From Psychromonas sp. L1A2 (lineage in GTDB: Bacteria; Pseudomonadota; Gammaproteobacteria; Enterobacterales; Psychromonadaceae), in NCBI RefSeq assembly GCF_009828855.1, contig NZ_WUAG01000001.1, positions 1,674,001-1,738,000 on the forward strand: a stretch of DNA of 64,000 nucleotides, given 5' to 3'. The notes below the pieces were generated by a model. The model was not told where the DNA came from. It made no database searches and saw nothing but the letters and a program-made list of their open reading frames with translations. The stretch's first letter is position 1; each line of letters starts with the position of its first letter. A program made the translations under genes and the position numbers. Shown piece after piece: positions 1-9,058 of the stretch.

Positions 1-206
<206 letters not shown>

Positions 207-278
207 TAACACAATACTATTACCATACTATTAGATAATTTATAGATAGTTTAATTTTTATACAATAAAGGATATAAC

Positions 279-617
279 ATGAGTTTATTTATCTCTCAAG
301 CACACGCAGCAGCAGAAGGCGCTCCAGCTGACGGCGGCGGCATGCAAATGATTTTTATGTTAGTTGTTTTTGCAGCTATTTTCTACTTTATGATTTACCG
401 CCCTCAGGCGCGTCGTACAAAAGAACATAAAAACCTAATGGATAACATTGGTAAAAATGATGAAGTATTAACAACAGGCGGTTTGATTGGTCGTGTTGCT
501 AAAATTAGTGCTGATAGCGAATATGTTCAAGTAGAGTTAAACGAAAATAACATTATTCTAATCAAAAAAGACTTTATTACAGCAGTACTTCCAAAAGGTA
601 CGCTTAAGTCAATCTAA
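279..617 (+). CDS. yajC: Sec translocase accessory protein YajC
   Basis: A 112-residue inner-membrane protein of the SecDF-YajC complex that assists protein export. One transmembrane helix (about residues 22-41) is followed by the family signature YRPQARR and a basic cytoplasmic domain. The start is preceded by AAGG with good spacing. It sits 72 bp after tgt and before secD; a strong hairpin terminator separates it from secD. Length and sequence are typical. Confidence 0.97.
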   Translation: MSLFISQAHAAAEGAPADGGGMQMIFMLVVFAAIFYFMIYRPQARRTKEHKNLMDNIGKNDEVLTTGGLIGRVAKISADSEYVQVELNENNIILIKKDFITAVLPKGTLKSI

Positions 618-620
618 ATA

Positions 621-646
621 AAAAAGGCAGGGTCTCCTGCCTTTTT
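621..646 (+). terminator. Intrinsic terminator between yajC and secD
   Basis: A-run, stem GGCAGG/CCTGCC, small loop, then five T. It lies inside what is normally one operon, so it probably acts as a partial terminator that lowers secDF expression relative to yajC. Confidence 0.8.
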
Positions 647-730
647 GATATACCTTCATCGCTTAATAAACGTCTAATTAAGTAATGAAGGTATTTTTAT
701 TACCTTTAGCGTCAAATAAAGGACATTATC

Positions 731-2593
731 GTGTTAAATAAATATCCTCTTTGGAAGTATCTATTACTAGGGTTCATAGTTTTATTTACTTTAGTTTATG
801 CCGCTCCAAATCTGTATGGTGAAGATCCTGCTGTGCAAGTTTCTGCTACTCGTGGTGCTACTGTTGAATTATCTACTTTAGATAAAGTACAAGACATCCT
901 TAAGCAAGCGAATATCTCACCAAAATCAACCGTGCTAGAAAACGGTCAAATTTTAGTAAGACTGTCTTCAAGTGAAGAACAATTAATTGCACGTGAAACA
1001 ATCAGCGCACAAATAGGCGATGGTTTTGTTACGGCATTAAACTTAGCAGCCGCAACCCCAGCTTGGTTAGAAGCAATTGGCGGTAGCCCATTAAAGCTAG
1101 GTCTTGACCTTCGTGGTGGTGTTCACTTCTTAATGGAAGTGGATATGGACGAAGCAATAAGCAAAGAACAAGAACAAATGGTTCAAGACTTACGTGCTGA
1201 TTTAAGAGAACAGAAAATTCGTTACCGTGGTATCGAAAAAGCGTCTACAGAAACGGGTGTAATACTACGTTTTACGTCGCAAGAAATTCTAGACAGTGCT
1301 GTTGATTATTTGAAACCGATTAATCCTGGTTTTACATTTGACGAAAAAGAAACAAGTGGCACTTTCTACTTAACTATCAGCATGACTGCTGAAAAGTTAA
1401 AGACTGCAAAAGAAGATGCATTACAACAAAACTTAAGCATCTTACGTAATCGTGTTAATGAACTTGGTGTTGCTGAACCGTTAGTACAGCGTCAAGGCAC
1501 TGACCGTATCGTCGTTGAACTACCGGGTATTCAAGATACTGCTCGTGCTAAAGAGATCCTTGGCGCAACGGCAACGTTAGAATTCCATGCTGTTGACTCT
1601 GATACGGATGTGTCTGATGCATTAGCAGGTCGTGTTCCCGCTTCTTCTGCACTTTATAAAGAGCGTGATGGTCAGCCAGTTGTTGTTAAGAAAAAAATCA
1701 TCTTAACGGGTAATCATATTGTTGATGCACAATCGAGTGCTGATGAATATGGTCGTGCACAGGTAAATATTTCTTTAGACTCGCAAGGTGGCAGTAAAAT
1801 GTCGCGCTTCACTAAAAATAATATCGGTAAACCAATGGCAACATTGTTTATTGAATATTTACCAACGGGTAAAAAGAAAGCAAACGGTAAGTCTGAAACT
1901 GAGAAACGTATTGAGGTTGCTAACGTTGCAACGATTCAAGCACAGTTAGGACGTAGCTTCCGTATCACTGGTTTAGATAACACTGCTGAAGCACATAACT
2001 TAGCGCTATTATTACGTGCAGGTGCACTAACAGCACCGATTCAAATTGTAGAAGAACGCACTATTGGCCCAAGCTTAGGTCAACAAAACATCGACAACGG
2101 TATTAAAGCCATGGTTTATGGTTTATTAGCGGTTGTTCTGTTTATGTTTGTTTATTACCGTAAGTTTGGTGTAGTGGCGAATACCGCATTACTATTCAAC
2201 ATCGTAATGATTGTTGGTTTAATGTCATTAATTCCTGGAGCAACTTTAACGTTACCGGGTATTGCTGGGATTGTATTAACGATTGGTATGGCTGTTGATG
2301 CCAACGTATTGATATTTGAACGTATCCGAGAAGAGTTAAATGCTGGTAAATCAATTCAGCGTTCAATTAATGAAGGTTACTCAAATGCATTATCAACGAT
2401 TGCTGATGCGAATATTACTACCTTTATTACCGCGGTTATCTTGTTCGCAGTAGGTACTGGCCCAATTAAGGGTTTTGCAGTAACGCTTGCACTTGGTATT
2501 TTAACTTCAATGTTTACTTCTATCTTCGGCACACGTGCGATTGTTAATGCACTGTGGGGTGGACGTAATGACATTAAAAAACTTTCAATCTAA
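731..2593 (+). CDS. secD: Protein translocase subunit SecD
   Basis: 620 residues (E. coli about 615). RND-type membrane protein that uses the proton gradient to help pull secreted proteins across the inner membrane. An N-terminal membrane helix (about residues 10-26) precedes the large periplasmic region with the motif [17 protein letters not shown]-terminal group of membrane helices starts near residue 455 and contains [17 protein letters not shown]. secF follows after 12 bp and is presumably co-transcribed. Confidence 0.98.
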   Translation: MLNKYPLWKYLLLGFIVLFTLVYAAPNLYGEDPAVQVSATRGATVELSTLDKVQDILKQANISPKSTVLENGQILVRLSSSEEQLIARETISAQIGDGFVTALNLAAATPAWLEAIGGSPLKLGLDLRGGVHFLMEVDMDEAISKEQEQMVQDLRADLREQKIRYRGIEKASTETGVILRFTSQEILDSAVDYLKPINPGFTFDEKETSGTFYLTISMTAEKLKTAKEDALQQNLSILRNRVNELGVAEPLVQRQGTDRIVVELPGIQDTARAKEILGATATLEFHAVDSDTDVSDALAGRVPASSALYKERDGQPVVVKKKIILTGNHIVDAQSSADEYGRAQVNISLDSQGGSKMSRFTKNNIGKPMATLFIEYLPTGKKKANGKSETEKRIEVANVATIQAQLGRSFRITGLDNTAEAHNLALLLRAGALTAPIQIVEERTIGPSLGQQNIDNGIKAMVYGLLAVVLFMFVYYRKFGVVANTALLFNIVMIVGLMSLIPGATLTLPGIAGIVLTIGMAVDANVLIFERIREELNAGKSIQRSINEGYSNALSTIADANITTFITAVILFAVGTGPIKGFAVTLALGILTSMFTSIFGTRAIVNALWGGRNDIKKLSI

Positions 2594-2605
2594 GCAGGGT
2601 TAACT

Positions 2606-3553
2606 ATGTTGGAATTAATTAAGTCGAAGCATACTATTAGCTTCATGAAATATTCAAAACCTGCAACCTGGTTATCAATGTTGTTATTGGTTATCTCTTT
2701 AGGGTCTTTGAGTATTAATTGGCTAAACTGGGGGTTAGATTTCACCGGTGGTACGTTAATCGAAGTTGGATTTGAACAACCTGCAAACCTAACAGAAGTA
2801 CGTGAAACATTAACTGCAGCTAACTTCTCTGATGCAGTAGTACAGCATTTTGGTACAAGCCATGAAGTGATGGTACGTTTAGCACCTCGTGAAGGCGTTA
2901 AAGGACAAGTCATTGGTAATCAAATACTAGATGCTTTAACAGCCGCTGATTTTGGCAATGTTGATATGCGCCGAATTGAGTTTGTTGGTCCTAATGTAGG
3001 TGCTGAATTAGCGGAAAATGGTGGTATTGCTATTATCATTGCGCTGATTTGTATCATGCTTTATGTGAGCATGCGTTTTGAATGGCGTTTAGCTACGGGC
3101 TCTGTGTTAGCTTTGGCACACGATATTATCATTACGCTAGGTGTGTTTTCGTTATTTCAAATCGAATTCGATTTAACGGTTTTAGCTGCACTACTTGCTG
3201 TAGTCGGTTACTCGTTAAACGATACCATTGTTGTATTTGACCGTATTCGTGAAAACTTTCGTTCAATGCCGGCTTTAACGCCTGAAGAGATTGTAGATAA
3301 ATCGTTAACACAAACCTTAAGCAGAACAATTATTACGTCGGGAACGACTATTTTTGTATTAGTTTCATTGTTTGTTGTTGGTGGTGAGTTGATTCACGGT
3401 TTTGCTACCGCATTGTTGATTGGTATCTTCGTTGGTACTTATTCATCTATCTATGTTGCAAGTGCATTAGCGATTCGCTTAGGTGTTCAACGTGATCATA
3501 TGATCCCTGAAGTCATCGAAAAAGAGGGTGCAGATCAAGACCCATTGATGTAA
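2606..3553 (+). CDS. secF: Protein translocase subunit SecF
   Basis: 315 residues (E. coli 323). Partner of SecD in the SecDF-YajC complex. Visible signatures are GLDFTGGTLIEV after the first membrane helix, then GYSLNDTIVVFDRIREN within the C-terminal helices. It starts 12 bp after secD with an AGGG-type ribosome site and ends just before a strong terminator, so it closes the operon. Confidence 0.98.
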   Translation: MLELIKSKHTISFMKYSKPATWLSMLLLVISLGSLSINWLNWGLDFTGGTLIEVGFEQPANLTEVRETLTAANFSDAVVQHFGTSHEVMVRLAPREGVKGQVIGNQILDALTAADFGNVDMRRIEFVGPNVGAELAENGGIAIIIALICIMLYVSMRFEWRLATGSVLALAHDIIITLGVFSLFQIEFDLTVLAALLAVVGYSLNDTIVVFDRIRENFRSMPALTPEEIVDKSLTQTLSRTIITSGTTIFVLVSLFVVGGELIHGFATALLIGIFVGTYSSIYVASALAIRLGVQRDHMIPEVIEKEGADQDPLM

Positions 3554-3581
3554 ATATCGAGAGTCAGCACCAACTAAAATT

Positions 3582-3612
3582 AAAAAGCACTGCATTGCAG
3601 TGCTTTTTTTTT
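3582..3612 (+). terminator. Intrinsic terminator after secF
   Basis: Perfect stem AGCACTGCA/TGCAGTGCT followed by nine T, 29 bp after the secF stop. Confidence 0.93.
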
Positions 3613-3747
3613 GATTGTTGTCTGCAAAGTCAATTTAAGTTCTTTTTTTACCCCAACCGCCGATTAATTAGTTAAACGAATTGCTAAAACTTTACATTAT
3701 CGTAGATATAGTACACTCTTGAAGCTCTTGTTTAGAAGGGTTAAATC

Positions 3748-4704
3748 ATGCGATTATCATATAATAAGTTACTTATAGTCCTCTCTTTTGTCACTCTTAC
3801 TGCGTGTTCAAATAATCAAAATAAAAATGAAAGCTACACACTAAGTGCCACTGGCTATGGAAGTTCAGTTTTCCCACTGGCGACGCCAATTCAAGTTTCC
3901 TACCAAGATGAAGTTAAATTATTGCGTATCAATCAACTGATTGCAGATAAAACTAAAGTTGATGATAAACAACGTGCAATATTGTTATATGAACGAGGTC
4001 TGATTTACGACCGGATGGGGCTTAATGCTAATAGTCGTTACGACTTTACTCAATCAATTAGCCTGGACCCAACACTAGCGGCATCTTATAACTCATTAGG
4101 TGTTTATTTATTAATGGGTGAAGCTTACGATGAAGCTTTTGATGCCTTTGATTCTGCAATAGAACTGTCAGACCAAATGGATTACAGTTATTTACATCGC
4201 GCTATTGGATTATCGTTAGTCAATCGTTATGACGTGGCACAAGCAGATATCGATCATTTTTATGAATTAGATAAAACTGACCCATATCGTTCTTTATGGC
4301 GTTATATTATTAACGCTCATGTTGATTTAAAAGCGGCAGAGCAGCAATTAAAAACAGCTCAAGCAACAGAAGAAGATAACCGTTTTGCTTGGGCTATTGT
4401 TGGTGTAATAAATGGCGAAATATCTGAAAGGGATTTTTTCGACAATATTGGCAACGGTGTTGAAACCAATGAAGAACTCGCTCAGCGTTTATGTGAAGCC
4501 TATTATTATTTAGCACATTGGTATATGAATAATGATAACTTAACTAAAGGCATTTATTACTTAAAACTGAGTGCAGCAACGAATGTGAAAGACTTTATTG
4601 AATATAAATATGCGTTGATTGACCTAAATAATATTCAAAATAAGTTACAACAACAGGCTTTAAAACTACAACAAGCTCAGCAAGCCAATAATCCAAGCAG
4701 CTAA
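3748..4704 (+). CDS. nlpI: NlpI-type TPR lipoprotein
   Basis: 318 residues. NlpI is an outer-membrane-anchored TPR lipoprotein that acts as an adaptor for murein hydrolases and their turnover protease. The signal peptide ends in the lipobox LTAC with Cys20. TPR-type repeats follow (AILLYERGLIYDRMGL, AASYNSLGVYLLMGE, FDAFDSAIELS), plus the family block DPYRSLWRYI. The C-terminus is Gln-rich. An AAGGG ribosome site precedes the start. It is a single gene between two terminators. Confidence 0.9.
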   Translation: MRLSYNKLLIVLSFVTLTACSNNQNKNESYTLSATGYGSSVFPLATPIQVSYQDEVKLLRINQLIADKTKVDDKQRAILLYERGLIYDRMGLNANSRYDFTQSISLDPTLAASYNSLGVYLLMGEAYDEAFDAFDSAIELSDQMDYSYLHRAIGLSLVNRYDVAQADIDHFYELDKTDPYRSLWRYIINAHVDLKAAEQQLKTAQATEEDNRFAWAIVGVINGEISERDFFDNIGNGVETNEELAQRLCEAYYYLAHWYMNNDNLTKGIYYLKLSAATNVKDFIEYKYALIDLNNIQNKLQQQALKLQQAQQANNPSS

Positions 4705-4712
4705 GCTGAATT

Positions 4713-4739
4713 AAAAAGCTCACTACGGTGAGCTTTTTT
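4713..4739 (+). terminator. Intrinsic terminator after nlpI
   Basis: Stem AGCTCAC/GTGAGCT with flanking A and T runs, just after nlpI. Confidence 0.9.
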
Positions 4740-4789
4740 AGTTTTAATTTTAGTTTTATTGTCCTATTTTATGCCTAAAATGATAGTGA

Positions 4790-5491
4790 TTATTTGGCAA
4801 ATAAGAAGTCAGTAACAAAGCGGTTAAAGGCTAAACTATCTATCTTAATTGCTTCTGTTATTGTCGCGGCTTCAATTTCATCTTGTTGAAATATATCTAT
4901 ACGTTGCGAAAGTAGGGCATTAAAAAAAGCCGACGTAAATTCTGGATGGCCTTGTACTGTTAATACTCGATCTTGATATTTTGTCATATAATGAGGACAA
5001 AATTCGCTTCCCGCTAACACTTCGAAGCCTGCTCCGGTGCTAATGACTTGATCTCGATGAATAGCAATTAACTTCATTTTTTGGCCCGATGTTAACTCAT
5101 CTATGCTCTGCTTTAATAACACATCATAAGCCCCTAATCCCCAGCCTCTCTTTGTTTCCTCTACCTTTCCGCCAAGCGCATAATTAATCACTTGATGACC
5201 AAAGCAAATACCAAACAGTTTCCTTTTAGCGCGAAAAGCAGATTGAATAAAAGCGGTTAAATCTTTCACCCAATTTAAATTATCATTCACGCCAGATGGG
5301 CTTCCTCCAATAATATAAACATCACATTCATTAATAAACTTAGGAAATGCATTATTTTGATAAACATTCCAAGTTTTAACTGAACCATAGCTATCTAAGC
5401 GATAATGCATTTTTAAACAGTCGCTGTAACTACCGAACTCTTTGATAAGCTTTGCAGGAACGTCACCACACAATAAAATTCCAATGTTCAT
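4790..5491 (-). CDS. Class I glutamine amidotransferase-like protein
   Basis: 233 residues with a complete class I GATase triad: nucleophile Cys96 in GICFGHQ, and His182 and Glu184 in QGHPEF. It is a stand-alone domain like the GMP synthase-related amidotransferases that act on glutamine or gamma-glutamyl compounds; no synthase domain is fused. It converges on nlpI and is 73 bp from the permease gene. The substrate cannot be read from the sequence. Confidence 0.8.
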   Translation of the reverse strand: MNIGILLCGDVPAKLIKEFGSYSDCLKMHYRLDSYGSVKTWNVYQNNAFPKFINECDVYIIGGSPSGVNDNLNWVKDLTAFIQSAFRAKRKLFGICFGHQVINYALGGKVEETKRGWGLGAYDVLLKQSIDELTSGQKMKLIAIHRDQVISTGAGFEVLAGSEFCPHYMTKYQDRVLTVQGHPEFTSAFFNALLSQRIDIFQQDEIEAATITEAIKIDSLAFNRFVTDFLFAK

Positions 5492-5564
5492 ATTTACTAT
5501 CTCTTCTTTATACTTTTTAAATGACGATGGGCTGACTCAATTAGCTCAGACCCTATAGAAGGAT

Positions 5565-6560
5565 TTAGACAACGTACTGGAATAACAAACCTGCAATCAC
5601 TGCGGTCGTTAAAATAATACCCACAAATGCGATGACTGCCTTTGGTTTTAGCACTGAAGAAACCAGTGCAATCTCAGGTAAACTTGCCCCCGTACCACCG
5701 ACAATTAATGCCATCGCTGGGCCTAATCCCATCCCTTTCGCAATCAAAACACTCAATAGTGGAATCGCCATTTCAATTCGTAAATAAAGTGGAACGCCAA
5801 TCACTGCAGCAATAAAAATAGCGAGGATACTGTCGTCTCCTACATACTTTTCAACCATATCTGCTGGTAAATAAGCTGCGGATAAACCACTAATAATCGC
5901 ACCGAGTAATACGTAAGGAATAATTTTCTTAAACAAAATCAGCGCAAAGCGTAATGCATTCTCAGCTTTACTTGATTCAGCAGATGGCGTTGCCGAACAA
6001 GACGATATAGTTGAACAGCTACTTGTAGTTGCTACTGGCTTTATTTCTGTTTCCGGTGCTGAACATGAAGAGGTGACAGGAGTTGCGGAGCAAGTTGGTG
6101 CATTGTTACCCTCAATGTCATCTGCGCGTTTGATTTCATTTCTCCATGGTGTTTTGGTGATTAACCATCCACCCAATACTGCTGAGGTAAAGGTTAGCGC
6201 CAAATAAACGATAGTGACTTTAAATCCGAAGGTTGCGTAAATCATTGCGAGTACAACAAAGTTACACAACGGAGCTGAAATCAAAAAGCTTAAAACGGTG
6301 CCAAGTGATACGCCCATGGTTGCCATCCCCATTGTGACAGGCACCACTGACGCGCTACAAAATGGCGTCAACATGCCAAATAGAGATCCTAACAGCGGCC
6401 CCCATTTTTCATGTTTTGTTAATTTCTTTTGAAGTTTATCTTGAGGAATATATTCACGCATAAAACCTGTTAATACTGAGACCACAGCAATAACAATGAC
6501 TAAAGCGCCACCTACATGAAAAAATTCATTCAATGCGAGTGTTAGTTTATCTATGTTCAT
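5565..6560 (-). CDS. ArsP/DUF318-family permease with a Cys-rich cytoplasmic loop
   Basis: 331 residues, about eight membrane helices, of the predicted permease family PF03773 that includes the organoarsenical exporter ArsP. The hallmark TPFCSAS is at residues 65-71, and its counterpart in the second half is the GGTGAS block. The two halves are joined by a Ser/Thr/Cys-rich loop of about 50 residues (roughly 148-198) with Cys157, 166, 182 and 188, each next to Ser (CSA or CST). An ArsR-type regulator lies nearby on the other strand, suggesting metal(loid) export. The substrate is an inference. Confidence 0.75.
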   Translation of the reverse strand: MNIDKLTLALNEFFHVGGALVIVIAVVSVLTGFMREYIPQDKLQKKLTKHEKWGPLLGSLFGMLTPFCSASVVPVTMGMATMGVSLGTVLSFLISAPLCNFVVLAMIYATFGFKVTIVYLALTFTSAVLGGWLITKTPWRNEIKRADDIEGNNAPTCSATPVTSSCSAPETEIKPVATTSSCSTISSCSATPSAESSKAENALRFALILFKKIIPYVLLGAIISGLSAAYLPADMVEKYVGDDSILAIFIAAVIGVPLYLRIEMAIPLLSVLIAKGMGLGPAMALIVGGTGASLPEIALVSSVLKPKAVIAFVGIILTTAVIAGLLFQYVV

Positions 6561-6699
6561 AACATTACCTTTATGTTGTTTATTAGCAAATGCTTCATTA
6601 GTGGAACGGAGCTATCATAATTACATATGCATAAATGCGCAAGTGTGATTTTGTGTTGTTTTTTATGTATACTGAAAATCTTCAAGTGGAGGGGATATA
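6561..6699. promoter_or_regulatory. Divergent promoter region of permease and ArsR-type operon
   Basis: 139 bp between divergent genes. Around 6621-6640 there are overlapping palindromes (CATATG, ATGCAT) that could be part of an ArsR-family operator. No clear -35/-10 pair could be assigned. Confidence 0.3.
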
Positions 6700-6966
6700 A
6701 TGTTAAAAATGATAATCGGCAAGTTGAGTCAGCTCTGTGCTTACACTCATATATGGAAAGTTATTTCAGATTTGTTAAACAATGAAGGGCTATCAGAGCA
6801 AACAAAGGCAGGGCGAAACATTGCTTTGCTCGGCTTCTTTTGCCCTTTTTTTTGGTATGCATTATTGACAGGAGCAAGCAGAGAAGTGGTGATCATGCAT
6901 GCGATTCATTCAAGTATCGTGTTATTGATTGGAATAGTGATAATATTTGTAAGTATAAGAAAATAA
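6700..6966 (+). CDS. Small two-helix membrane protein of unknown function
   Basis: 88 residues, preceded by GGAGG at a suitable distance. Two hydrophobic segments (about residues 42-58 and 66-84) are separated by a short loop; the N-terminus is amphipathic. It lies 12 bp before the ArsR-type regulator and is probably co-transcribed with it, divergent from the ArsP-like permease. Not recognised; possibly a helper of the permease. Confidence 0.6.
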   Translation: MLKMIIGKLSQLCAYTHIWKVISDLLNNEGLSEQTKAGRNIALLGFFCPFFWYALLTGASREVVIMHAIHSSIVLLIGIVIIFVSIRK

Positions 6967-6978
6967 AAAGAGTAACAA

Positions 6979-7371
6979 ATGGAATTACAATATTTAGATG
7001 CATTAAAAGCCCTCGCTGAACCGCATCGCTTAAGGTTATGTTGGCTGCTAATTCACGTTGATCAAAAAGTCACCGTGGCAGAAGCAATGGATGTAATAGG
7101 GGAAACGCAATACAACGTATCTCGAAACTTAAAAATGCTATTTAAAGCAGGATTGCTTGATCAAGAAAAGAACGGGAAATGGGTTTATTACACCTTAGCA
7201 AAGCAAACAGAAAAACACTGGTTGCTATTAGTTGATTCTGTTCGTCAATTGCCTGCAAGTCAGTTTGAAAGTGTTGCAGGGCGCTGCAAGTTACGTTTAG
7301 GAATGCGAGTGGAGGGTGAATGTGTTGTTGGGCCAAATAGCGACGATTGGATAAAGCTGATAAATTTATAA
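6979..7371 (+). CDS. ArsR-family winged-helix transcriptional regulator
   Basis: 130 residues. Winged helix-turn-helix of the ArsR/SmtB class: ALAEPHRLRLCWLL at the N-terminus, recognition region TQYNVSRNLKML, wing KNGKWVYYTL. It likely represses the divergent permease operon. Cysteines include Cys23 in the first helix and two in the tail (GRCKLRL, GECVVG), which could bind metalloid; this is an inference. Confidence 0.85.
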   Translation: MELQYLDALKALAEPHRLRLCWLLIHVDQKVTVAEAMDVIGETQYNVSRNLKMLFKAGLLDQEKNGKWVYYTLAKQTEKHWLLLVDSVRQLPASQFESVAGRCKLRLGMRVEGECVVGPNSDDWIKLINL

Positions 7372-7445
7372 CGTAGCTGTCCAACCATTTTTAAAAAAAG
7401 ACTGGTATCAAATTATTTTTTAATTAAAAGTTATAGCTATATTAG

Positions 7446-7549
7446 CTCGTCTGCGCTCGTCGGAGCATTTAGATTTTTGTTCGCATTGGTTTCGCCCTGT
7501 CAGCGACATACTTTTTCTTACCAGAAGAATAAAGTAAGCAAAAAGACTG
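7446..7549 (+). repeat. Extragenic repeat, inverted copy of 14965-15071
   Basis: About 100 bp from CTCGTCTGCGCTCG through TTTCGCCCTGTC to a hairpin-like CTTTTTCTTACC stretch. The reverse complement of 14965-15071 has the same order of blocks (CTCGTC, GGCATTTAGATT, TTTCGCCCTGTCGGCGAC, TACTTTCTTTT). The two copies bracket the cassette island in inverted orientation. 7372-7445 shows nothing further. Confidence 0.75.
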
Positions 7550-7553
7550 AAAA

Positions 7554-7609
7554 GGATACGCAGAGCTTAATCCGCTCGTAAAACTATGCTGACGCATAAC
7601 TCGCTTCCA
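7554..7609 (+). repeat. ~55-bp extragenic direct repeat, copy 1
   Basis: Begins GGATACGCAGAGCTTAATCC and ends CTCGCTTCCA. A second copy at 7714-7768 differs at several positions. Not coding. Confidence 0.75.
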
Positions 7610-7713
7610 ATTCGTTTTTTAATCTACTCTTTTTAAAATAAAGTAATAACTAGCTTCTAAACGCACCGTTCATACTCGACATCCATGTCTCGAAATGAGC
7701 TAGCAACGGCAAA

Positions 7714-7768
7714 GGGTACGCAGAGCTTAACCCGCTCATTGCACTATGCTGTCGCATAATTCGCTCCA
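7714..7768 (+). repeat. ~55-bp extragenic direct repeat, copy 2
   Basis: Begins GGGTACGCAGAGCTTAACCC and ends TTCGCTCCATG; a direct copy of 7554-7609, with 104 bp between them. Confidence 0.75.
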
Positions 7769-7809
7769 TGCCTTAAGCTTGCTGAAGTCAGTAATTGATT
7801 CAGAAAAAA

Positions 7810-7841
7810 CTCAACGGGAGAGTTGTCGCAGCCACGTTGAG
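7810..7841 (+). repeat. Small hairpin repeat, inverted copy of 14800-14830
   Basis: CTCAACG and CGTTGAG arms around a GAGAGTTGTCGCAGCC-type loop. The reverse complement of 14800-14830 has the same arms and a nearly identical loop. Confidence 0.7.
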
Positions 7842-7905
7842 TTTCGCGTTGTATTGTTAACTAATTGATAAGGGTGGGCTTATAAAGTGGCTGTCCAACA
7901 CTTAA

Positions 7906-8157
7906 TCAGGTAGAACTAAATTAAGCTCATCAAAAATAGCAAGTTGTTATCAAATTGATAGAGCTTGGGATACCGATGTGTATTGGACTCGTATGGACAT
8001 TATGCCTGACGTCTGTGATGGAAATTTAAAAGTATTAGTAGGTGTAGATAAAAAACAAAATTGGGAAGTTATGACTTTAAGCTTAGAAACAGGTAAAGAA
8101 CTCTCTAGTAAAAAAGTGATTAAACCTGAACTAGGGGCAGCTGTCTGTCAGTTGTAA
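7906..8157 (+). pseudogene. Gene fragment, unknown protein (C-terminal remnant)
   Basis: An open frame of about 83 codons follows an in-frame TAA at 7903 and ends at TAA 8155-8157. Its first ATG is at 7993 (54 codons) and no ribosome site is evident there. The product reads as the end of a folded protein (VYWTRMDIMPDVCDGNLKV ... GAAVCQL) and is not recognised. It is on the plus strand, opposite to the cassettes, so it probably is a truncated gene at the island edge. Confidence 0.45.
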
Positions 8158-8250
8158 CAAAGTAAATAAAAGTACTAGACCCATAAAATTTGACGACTGA
8201 TATTTTCAGCTCTATCTTTTTCGCATGCCAAGAGGTCATTTTTATAAAAA

Positions 8251-8325
8251 GTATCGGACACCCACTAGTTCATCGCAATAAAATCAAAGCTTTAGGATGT
8301 TAAATCGATGAGTGTCCAGCACTTT
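8251..8325 (+). repeat. Imperfect palindromic element, copy 1
   Basis: Starts GTATCGGACACCCACTAG and ends GAGTGTCCAGCACTTT; the ends are imperfect inverted repeats around a conserved core (TTCATCGCAATAAAATCAAA). The reverse complement occurs at 11387-11467. It cuts into the intron remnant of the last cassette. Confidence 0.7.
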
Positions 8326-8335
8326 GGTGTCCGGA

Positions 8336-8380
8336 AGGGTGGTGTGGGGGCTGGAGGTTAGATACCTCCGGCTACCCGAT
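8336..8380 (+). mobile_element. Group IIC intron 3' end fragment (domain V half + VI)
   Basis: Holds the 3' strand of domain V (GGGTGGTGTGGG) and the domain VI hairpin (CTGGAGG/CCTCCGG) ending CCCGAT. It is identical over its length to the 3' end of 12228-12662 but truncated on its left by the palindromic element. It abuts the stop codon of the LysE cassette, where the attC R'' box (GGTTAAC, minus strand) would be. Confidence 0.7.
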
Positions 8381-9018
8381 TAACCGTTTTTCATGAAAGC
8401 TAGTTTTGAACCAAAAGCAATAAAAACGACTCCTGTAATTGAGTTTAACCACACTTTAAACTTTGCTCCACTTGTAATGCCTTTAACTTTTGAAAGCATT
8501 ATAATCATCATTGAAAACCATAAAAAATTAACAATTGCATGAGTAGTAACTAGAGTATATGCACTGAGCGCTGCTTCACTTGCAGGCATAAATTGTGGAA
8601 ATGCAGCTAAATAAAACATTGATACTTTGGGGTTTAATACATTGGTTAGAAAACCTTCAAAAAAGGCTATGCGCATTGAAGTGTTTTTGCTGAAGCTTTG
8701 ATGAGTATTTTCAGTAGAGCTTTCAGTTTGCTTGAAAGCACCAATAATCGCTTTAATACCAATCCAAATTAAGTAAGCCGCACCTAACATTTTAAAGATA
8801 AAAAATGCTTGAGCAGATTGAACTAATAGCACAGAAATACCAAAAATTGATAGAGTGCCATGCACATAAAATGCTGCTACGAATCCCCATATATTAGCAA
8901 AACCTGCTTTCCTACCTGAAACAGGAACAGTTTTTGCTATAAGGAACCCGTTAGGTCCAGGTGAAACAACAAGTAATGTGGCTACTGCTATAAAAGTTAA
9001 AATATTATTTATATCCAT
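8380..9018 (-). CDS. LysE/RhtB-family amino-acid exporter (integron cassette)
   Basis: 212 residues from the ATG at 9018, chosen because AGGAG lies 6 nt before it; an ATG at 9024 has no spacing. Six-helix LysE fold: an N-terminal ILTFIAVATLLVVSPGPNGFLI with the family PGP motif, and the NPKVSMFYLAAFPQF block after the long loop. Such proteins export amino acids or their analogues. It is the last cassette: an attC R'-like GTTAG lies 40 bp upstream of the start, and an intron fragment follows the stop. The substrate is unknown. Confidence 0.85.
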   Translation of the reverse strand: MDINNILTFIAVATLLVVSPGPNGFLIAKTVPVSGRKAGFANIWGFVAAFYVHGTLSIFGISVLLVQSAQAFFIFKMLGAAYLIWIGIKAIIGAFKQTESSTENTHQSFSKNTSMRIAFFEGFLTNVLNPKVSMFYLAAFPQFMPASEAALSAYTLVTTHAIVNFLWFSMMIIMLSKVKGITSGAKFKVWLNSITGVVFIAFGSKLAFMKNG

Positions 9019-9058
9019 ATACATCTCCTATTTTAAAATGATGAACCTATAAAGACGG

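Noticed and set aside
7142-7384. Minus-strand frame over the ArsR-type gene
   Set aside because: Lies antisense to a clearly conserved gene and has no ribosome site.
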